64,000 nt of DNA from Pelobates cultripes (lineage: Eukaryota; Chordata; Amphibia; Anura; Pelobatidae), in the NCBI GenBank assembly GCA_933207985.1, contig OW240916.1, positions 316,579,189 through 316,643,188 on the forward strand, written 5' to 3'. Shown here piece after piece: positions 57,412 through 64,000 of this stretch; position 1 is the stretch's first letter, and the number at the start of each line of letters is the position of its first letter. A program made the position numbers and the translations under genes. The notes under the pieces were generated by a model. The model made no database searches. It saw only the letters and a list, made by a program, of their open reading frames with translations, and was not told the DNA's origin.

Positions 57412-57661
57412 GTGAGGTAAATTATAGATTAGTGCCACAAATAATATACTGGATTGCCTACTTACCACCAGACAAGAGGCTGATGATGGGCTCAGGCTGC
57501 AGTATGGCTCCACTGGTCTGGTGTTAAAACAAGCTCTCTGGAGGCAGTGCTCACAAAAATCAACTAACAGGAAGCATTTTTTTGGGCCCCTTACACAGAT
57601 CACGGTCTGGGCCCCCAGGGCCTAACCATGCCTTATGCCTACAAAGCCCACCCATGAGTTC

Positions 57662-57990
57662 GCTCACAGGGAGTGGAGTGTATGTGTGTAGGGAATGTGT
57701 TATGTGTTATTGTAGAGGATGTAATGTGTGTGTGTTCTTATGAATGAGGTGTATAGGGATACCAGTTAGTGTACGGGATGTAGTGTATGTGTGTAAGGGA
57801 TGCATAGTGTGAATCTGTGTTTGTATGTGTAAGGGATGGAAGGTGTGTTTCTGTGTATGTAATGTAATGCAATGCAATGTCTGTAATGGGAGCATTGAGT
57901 GTGTGTAAAATGCATTAAGATAAGTAATGTGTGTGTAAGGGCTGCATTGTGTGTGTGTGTGTATTTGTGTTTGTGAGGTATACATTGTGT
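57662..57990. repeat. GT minisatellite (GTGTGTAAGGGATGCAT units)
   Basis: Units such as GTGTAAGGGATGCATTGTG repeat with many changes. The tract resumes at 58293-58376 and 59435-59520, so it was one array now split by two insertions. Confidence 0.8.
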
Positions 57991-57992
57991 GT

Positions 57993-58292
57993 AGTGATGT
58001 CGCGAACCGTTCGCGAACTTGCCGTGAACGATTCGCCACGGTTCCGTGGCGAACTCCGGTCAGCTGACACATCCCTGCCAATCTCCGGCAGACTCTCCCT
58101 CCCAGACCCTACTACTTCCTGGACAGCATCCATGTTGAAGGCAGCTTCAACATGGATGCTGTCCAGGAGGTGGGAGGGTCTGGGAAGGAGGGTCTGCCGG
58201 AGATTGGCAGGGATGTGTCAGCTGACTGGAGTTCGCCACGAACCGTGGCGAACCGTTCGCGGCAAGTTCGCGAACGGTTCGCGACATCACTA
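57993..58292. mobile_element. 300-bp fold-back MITE with CpG-rich ends
   Basis: Arms of about 145 bp are near-perfect inverted repeats meeting at GTTGAAGGCAGCTTCAAC. The termini AGTGATGTCGCGAACCG are CpG-rich and contain overlapping TTCGCGAA words. ATTGTGTGT flanks it on both sides (57984-57992, 58293-58301), an 8-9 bp duplication, though the GT context makes its exact length uncertain. Confidence 0.88.
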
Positions 58293-58376
58293 ATTGTGTG
58301 TAAGGGAAGCATGGTGTGTTTCTGTGTGAGTGTAGGATGCATTGTATGTTTTAGTGTGTCTGTATGTGAGTAGAGA

Positions 58377-59434
58377 TGTGACGAGAGCAATCTCGCCACA
58401 TTGCATTGGAGAAGCCTGGTTGCTCGCATGTTGCCTTTGGATTATGGCCCCATGTTAAAAGGCTTGATTTTCCCCTGCAAAGACATGAAAGCCGGGTCAT
58501 TTGGTGCTTGCCCTCTTTGAGCGGTGATACCCCAGATAGCTATGACCATGGAGCCCATTCGTATAATGAAAGACTATGGGAAAGACTTTGGCTCCATGGC
58601 AATTGAACTGTATGTGTGTGCTCTGAGCGCCATTCAGTAATAATGTGCGCTCAGATCTGAGCTATCTGGGGATATGTTGAATGTACCTGTTTTGTGCAAT
58701 GGCTGCACAGTTATATGTTTTTATGTGTTTTATTGTCTTTTGCTGCCATGTGTTCAATGGAGTTTTGCCTCTGTCCTTGGAGATAATTGGATTACTTCCC
58801 AATTATCTCCAGGATAGAAGACTCTGTGGAACTGGTTTTGGGCAGAAAAGCCATGCTTCATTTGGTCACAAAGGACTACGATCTATCTTTTGAACCACTG
58901 GACCAATTTGTATGATTTTAACGTATGTTTGTATTTGGAGTATGCTGATTCTGAAAATGTAAGTGTGAATATGATGCATACTTTTCAAGTTATGAATAAT
59001 GTGGAAAAATTGTATTTCTCTGTATGTTATAATTACATTACCCATTGTGTAAGGTAATTGTATCACAGGCAGAGGGGAGGATTTTTGTGTGGGAGTGTCT
59101 GAGTGTATTGTATGTGTTTATTGGTTGTGTTCCAAAACCCTGTGGGTGGTACTAATGTGTATATAAGAACAATAAACCCACAGCTCTGACTGTTCACTGC
59201 TTGACCCTCAAAACAGAGCCTTGTCTCGTTCTTGGGGGGATTTATTGTATGCTGTTCCAGTTCCACTGCTAGGAGTGTAAACCTATTCGTATGGTTTTTC
59301 CTATTCCGTATGGTTTACAGCATTCATATGGTTTCTTGTTCGGTGGATTGGTGTTCTGCAGTAGCTGTGTCTGTGCCTGTTCCTGTTCCTCTAAACGGCG
59401 GTTTAACCCTTTTATGCCTGGGGGTGCCATTACA
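58377..59434 (+). mobile_element. LTR, probably solo
   Basis: It starts TGTGACGAGAGC and ends GTGCCATTACA. TATATAAGAACAATAAACCC (about 59159-59178) combines a TATA box and AATAAA. It is the same family as the LTRs at 53415 and 54557 but on the plus strand. Flanking pentamers AGAGA and GGATG do not match, so a target duplication is not seen. The GT minisatellite continues on both sides. Confidence 0.75.
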
Positions 59435-59589
59435 GGATGCATTGTATGTTTATGTGTATATGCAAGGATGCATTGTGTATGTGTATAGTGTGAAAGCGAG
59501 GGTTTGTGAGGTAGGATAGGGGCTGAGAGGGGAATAGCTCTTTATTTTTATTATATTTATTTTGTTAATATAGTTTTTTTTTGTATATT

Positions 59590-60640
59590 TTTTCTTTACG
59601 TTTTGTGTTTTACACCCCCCTTTAGTGTATCTCTTACAAGCCTCTTGTCTGTCTCTTATCCCCCCCTTTGTATGTCTCCTACATCCTCCAAACCCCTTTG
59701 CGTGTCTAACTCCCCAAGCCCCTTTGTGTCTTAATCTTCACCAGGCCCCTCTGTGTGTCTCCCTCACAAGAACTCTGTTTCTCTCTCCTGAGCCTCTCTG
59801 TGTGTCTCTCCCCTACCAGCACTTCTGTGCTTCTCTTTCATCCCTTCATCAGCATCTCTGTGTGTCTTACACTCCCCCCGTTCCTTAATGATCTCTACCA
59901 CTTGCCCCGTCCCTTATTGGTATCATCTCCACTTCTCCCCCTGTCCCTTAGAGGTCTCCCCTCCTGTCCCTTAGTGTTCTCCCCTCACCTCCTGTCCCTT
60001 AGTGTTGTCCCCTTCCCTCCTGTCCCTTTGTGCTCTCCCCTCCTGCCCTTTAGTGCTCTCCCACTCCCTCCTGCCCCTTAGTGCTCTTTCATCCCCTCCT
60101 GTCCCTTAGTGCTCTGCTATCCCTTAGTGCTCTCCAACTCCATAGTGATCTCCTATCTCCACCTGTCCCTTAGTGATCTCACCTGCCCCCCCGTCCCTTA
60201 GTGCTCTCCACTGCCGTCCTGTCCCCTTAGTGATCTCCTCTGCCCGCTATCTATTAATGCTCCCCCTGACCCTTAGTGCTCTCCCATGCAGCCTTCCCTG
60301 TCCCTTAGAGTCTCCCCCCATCTTTCACTTAGTGGTCTCTCCCCCATCTTTCCCTTAGTGGTCTCCCCCCATCTTTCCCTTAGTGGTCTCCCCATCTTTC
60401 CTTAGTGGTCTCCCCATCTCTTTCCCTTGGGGTTTCTCCCCACCACATCTTTCCCTTAGTGGGTGTCTCCCCATCTTTCTCTTAGTTTGCCTTCCCCCAG
60501 TGTCCCTTGGTGCTGTTTCCCCAGGTACCCCCCAGTGTCCCTTAGTGCTGTCTCCCCAAGTCCCCCCCAGTGTCCCTTAGTGCGGTCTCCCCCCCCCCTC
60601 CCTTTCCTTTTGTGCCTCCTAGCTCTTTGTTCACTGAGAG
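59590..60640. repeat. Polypyrimidine minisatellite
   Basis: About 1 kb is strongly C/T-biased on the plus strand, resolving into degenerate 19-24 bp units such as CCCTTAGTGGTCTCCCC. Open frames rich in Leu, Pro and Ser on the plus strand and their complements are not genes. Confidence 0.85.
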
Positions 60641-60830
60641 AGCACTTCCTTTCACTCTGGCCGGGTACAGGAAGCTCTTGTACCGTGGTCCACGCCACCC
60701 GGCATGCTACACTGAGTGACAGGTAGGAGGGAGCACTGTGCACTTCCCTTCTACCGGGTCACTCAAATCTAGTGCCCCCCGGGCCGGTGTGCCCAAGTCA
60801 CCTATAAGGCGCGCTGGCCCTGTGCAAGGA

Positions 60831-61090
60831 ATTGTCTACAAAATCTATATTATAACCTGATACGGTCTGAAGGATCCATGGATCTCGAGTGAGCTGAGAC
60901 CACTGTTGGAAAAAAAGTGTTAATCGGCCTGCAATAGAAACTTGAGAAAAAGGAAATTTCATTATCTGTAGCAGATCTACCGCGGAGGGAAGCAGAGCAA
61001 CGTCCTCTGATGGATCCTCTAGAGGGGAAGAATTGTCTGTGGTAGAAATGGATATTGCCCGAATTCCATGCATCTGACGGTCGAGGCCTG
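60831..61090 (-). pseudogene. DIRS-like ORF2 N-terminal fragment
   Basis: The minus strand encodes VSIAGRLTLFFQQWSQLT, then RDPWILQTVSGYNIDF, closely resembling the start of ORF2 (RT/RNase H) in vertebrate DIRS elements. It is bounded by the L2 insertion upstream and the hAT-like element downstream. Confidence 0.75.
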
Positions 61091-61091
61091 A

Positions 61092-62426
61092 AGACTGTAA
61101 GTAGAAGTATAGATCAGGGTGTTGCCGTGGATGTGATCTATTTGGATTTTGCCAAGGCATTTGATACAGTTCCACACAATAGATTAGTGTTCAAACTCAA
61201 GGAAATCGGTCTAGATGAAAATGCTTGTTCTTGGGTAGAACATTGGCTTAAAAACAGAGTACAAAAAGTTGTCATTAATGGTAAATTTTCAAGCTGGACA
61301 GAGGTGGCAAGTGGTGTCCCTCAGGGGTCTGTTTTGGGACCCCTTCTATTTAACATGTTTATAAATGATCTTGAAGACCGCATTGAAAGTCATGTTTCAG
61401 TGTTTGCAGATGACACAAAACTTTGTAAAACAATACAATGTGAGCAAGATATTACTTTGCTGCAGAGGGATTTAGATAGACTGGGGACTGGGCACTCAAA
61501 TGGCAGATGAAATTTAATGTTGAAAAATGCAAAGTTATGCACTTCGGCGTAAAGAATACACATGCAACGTATACCCTTAATGGAAGCGAATTAGGGATAA
61601 CAACACACGAAAAGGACTTGGGAATTGTTATAGACAACAAACTATGCAACAATGTGCAATGTCAATCAGCAGTGGCCAAGGCCAGTAAGGTATTGTCATG
61701 CATGAAAAAGGGCATTCATTCTCGGGACAAGAATATCATTTTGCCTCTTTATAAATCACTGGTAAGACCCCATATTGAATATGCTGTGCAATTTTGGGCA
61801 CCTGTTCTAAAGAAGGATATTATGGCACTAGAAAAAGTGCAGAGGCGGGCTACAAAATTAATAAAAGGAATGGAACATATCGGCTATGAAGAAAGGTTAA
61901 CAACTTTAAACCTATTTAGTTTAGAAAAACGTCGCCTGAGAGGGGATATGATAACATTATACAAATATATTCGTGGCCAAAACAAACCATTGTGTGGAAA
62001 TCTATTCACAAACCGGACTTTACATAGGACACGAGGCCATGAGTTTAGACTGGAAGAAAGAAAATTTTGTCTAAGGCAAAGGAAAGGTTTTTTTACTGTA
62101 AGAACAATCAGAATGTGGAATTCTCTGCCTGAGGAAGTGGTTTTATCAGAGTCTATACAGATGTTCAAACGGCTATTAGATGCATACTTGCAAGAACAGA
62201 ATATTCAAGGATATAATCTTTCAATGTAGGGTAATAACTGCTTGATCCAAGGATACATCTGACTGCCATTCTGGGGTCAAGAAGGAATTTTTTTCCTAGT
62301 TTGTTGCAAAATTGTGCTTCAAACTGGGTTTTTTTGCCTTCTTTTGGATCAACAGCAAAAAACAAATGTGAGGTAGGCTGAACTTGATGGACGCAAGTCT
62401 CTTTTCAGCTATGTAACTATGTAACT
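61092..62426 (+). pseudogene. CR1/L2-type LINE, 5'-truncated, nearly intact 3' part
   Basis: Plus-strand RT: VDVIYLDFAKAFDTVPHN, ASGVPQGSVLGPLLFNMFIN and VFADDTKLC (catalytic ADD) in the frame 61055-61510. A 240-codon frame 61507-62229 then gives MKFNVEKCKVMHFG, LEKVQRRATKLIKGMEHIGY and SLEKRRLRGDMITLYKY, and ends near FKRLLDAYL. One frameshift lies at about 61490-61510. The 3' UTR has CTGAACTTGATGGACGCAAG and a CTATGTAACTATGTAAC tail, the L2 signature. The endonuclease and RT fingers are missing. It interrupts DIRS ORF1/ORF2. Confidence 0.9.
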
Positions 62427-63600
62427 GTGAAGGCAGCTCTGTCAGTCGTACAGCTCCTGTAGTGACCAGCTCTCCCGGAAAAATGTTGGGTTCTGAATAC
62501 CCTGAGAAGTGACGGCTGTGCTTTATTGAGGGAAGTAAACACGGATACTTGTTTATTCAAGTTACGAATGAACCTGTCTCCAAACAACAGTCCGTTAGCC
62601 TCTGGACCAAGTTCTTTGGTGCCTAGTTCTGCCAGTATGGCATCAATTTAAATGACACGGCTTTACACAGTTTGATTGAAATGGCCAAGTTCGCGTTGCC
62701 TAACAGGCATAGCACTCTCTGAGCCCCTTCATGCACCATGTGTGCATCAAAAGTGCCACCTGCCAAGGTTTCGCCAGCAATTATAAAGATTTGGATAAGC
62801 AGGCCCGCAATATCCATCAGCTTGTCTTGTGTGGCTTTAAAGCCTATTTTCAATACCCTTACGGGGATCTTTACTCGTCTAAACTATGTGACAAGGAATG
62901 GGTCAAGTTCGGGGGTAACAGCCACCTTATCAGGAATTGTAGGCCATGGGCATTCTGCCCTCAATTTAGCTCTGACCTTTTTATCCAACGGCTTGCGAAA
63001 CCATAACCTGCAGTACTTGGCAATGTGGTCAGGAGGTGCCCATTTGGCCAAGCAAGGCTTGTCTGATACACCGCGGGTCAAAAAGAGGACAGCCTGTGGT
63101 ATCCAGTAGGATATCGTCCTTAGAATTCTCTAGGCTTGTGTTAGACAAGGGATTAGTGTCCTGTAAGGACTGGTCTTGGGGTAAGAGAAAAGTTTCTTTC
63201 ACATAATCAGATGGAGAAGGATCTCATGACCTTTTGTCTTCATCTGAGTACCCCGCACAATATTCGTCTACCACCTGAAGGGCATAGCTGGAGTTTGAAC
63301 CCCTTAAGGGGTCAAACTCAAGTAGAGTGGACTTGGTATGAGATAATTTAGCTGTTTTGCTGGGGATTTGCCTTTACTGGCAGAAGCACCGTCACCCTTC
63401 CAAAGGCGCTTACATGTGACCTCATCGTGATCAGAGACTCTGGAGTCATCAGAATCTGACAATTGAGTTAAGGTGGCCATAGGGGCTGACAAAGATTGCT
63501 TGCGAAAGGCTGCTAAGGCCTTGGGGATAGAATCTGCAGATGTGGCTTGAAGCCATGCTTTAGGTTCCGCTGACACTGTGGGGACTGGTTGTTCAGACAT
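62427..63600 (-). pseudogene. DIRS-like ORF1 (Gag), broken
   Basis: A minus-strand frame starts at a Met (63600) followed by a Ser/Asp/Ala-rich region. Further on, RKPLDKKVRAKLRAECPWP and TIPDKVAVTPELDPFLV, then QDKLMDIAGLLIQIF and AQRVLCLLGNANLAIS, match Gag-like ORF1 proteins of vertebrate DIRS elements. An in-frame TAG lies at 62884-62886, and several frame changes occur between 63300 and 63110. The last part (LGTKELGPEANGLLFGDRFI near 62620) meets the L2 insertion. Confidence 0.8.
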
Positions 63601-64000
63601 GCTTAATAGATAATATTAGTGGGGTCACCACACTTAATAGAATAGCACGTTATAAATTATTATTTTATTTTTTTTTAAATATGTTACGGACTACAAAAAA
63701 CACAGAGGCAGTGAATTTGTGTTGGGGTTCACCCAGAGAACATATATATTGGTACCTAAAGGTAGGTTTGAATTAGTGGGATCAGCCACATACATTAATC
63801 AGCGTTGTTCAGTGGGGTTCAACCACAGTGTAATGGCAGTTAGACTGTCTGTGTATCAATGACAGGTGTAAACCGGTATTCTCCGTAAAAAACAGGGGTC
63901 ACCCAGGAAATTAATTAATAAAAATAACAATAATAATAATAACTAGAAAAGCTACAATTTCTGGGGAAATTGTGTGAAGTGTTCTTGCCACAACCAGTAG
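63601..64000 (-). mobile_element. Upstream part of the DIRS-like element
   Basis: On the minus strand this precedes ORF1. It has several GGGGTCACC/GGGGTTCACC words at irregular spacing and an ATA-rich stretch near 63920. The 5' terminal repeat is probably at or beyond the window edge. No gene. Confidence 0.4.

Larger units (their letters stand above)
57183..60822. mobile_element. hAT-like element inside the DIRS-like element
   Basis: Ends CAGGACCGGTGC and GCGCTGGCCCTG match at 9 of 12 positions as inverted repeats. Flanking octamers TGCAGAGG (57175-57182) and TGCAAGGA (60823-60830) differ by three transitions, a plausible decayed 8-bp duplication. DIRS coding sequence continues on both sides. 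It contains a MITE fragment, a GT minisatellite, a palindromic MITE, an LTR and a long pyrimidine tract. Confidence 0.6.

Noticed and set aside
58372..59439. 5-bp target duplication for the LTR at 58377
   Set aside because: AGAGA and GGATG do not match; a shifted AGATG/GGATG match would require a different LTR start from its relatives.
59625..60743. Pro/Ser/Leu-rich frames resembling low-complexity proteins
   Set aside because: They follow the polypyrimidine repeat and lack any start context or domain.
61050..62440. Clear target duplication for the L2 insertion in DIRS
   Set aside because: Only TGAAG is shared at the two junctions, too short to claim given the uncertain 5' end.

Overview
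The window is non-coding, repeat-dense vertebrate DNA, most likely from a frog (anuran amphibian). I inferred this from the mixture of elements: a Ty3/gypsy element of the Gmr1 type, a DIRS-like element, CR1/L2-type, Rex1-like and L1/Tx1-like LINE pieces, many TTAA-flanked MITEs with CACTATAG-type ends, hAT-like elements carrying GT/CA minisatellites, and numerous solo LTRs. I found no convincing host exon, rRNA, tRNA, CRISPR array or bacterial gene. Every recognisable protein is a retrotransposon protein, and nearly all are broken. Exact species and family names need a repeat-library search.

Layout. 0-10 kb: hAT-like and TTAA-type DNA elements, a LINE tail and GT-rich minisatellites. 10-18 kb: one full-length Gmr1-like Ty3/gypsy element on the minus strand (11691-17775). 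It has near-identical LTRs, a 5-bp target duplication, a SCAN-like Gag and the pol order protease-integrase-RT-RNase H, and it sits inside an AT-rich palindromic repeat. 18-33 kb: an hAT MITE, solo LTRs, nested TTAA MITEs, a long inverted repeat, an L1/Tx1-like fragment, and an hAT-like element with a strand-flipping minisatellite. At about 32.8-33.2 kb a small repeat with a period of about 327 bp contains a hammerhead-ribozyme-like motif on the minus strand. 33-45 kb: long stretches without recognisable content, plus two LINE pieces and a MITE split by a solo LTR. 45-52 kb: hAT-like elements carrying GT tracts that hold solo LTRs and a 545-bp element with terminal direct repeats. 52.7-64 kb: a short interstitial telomere-like tract, then a transposon nest.

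In the nest a DIRS-like element (minus strand) is split by an L2-type LINE, by a 3.6-kb hAT-like element (itself holding a palindromic MITE and an LTR), and apparently by a second, decayed Gmr1-like element that carries LTRs of another gypsy family. Nothing here forms a host operon or pathway. The functional modules are those of retroelements (capsid, protease, integrase, RT, RNase H) and possibly a self-cleaving RNA.
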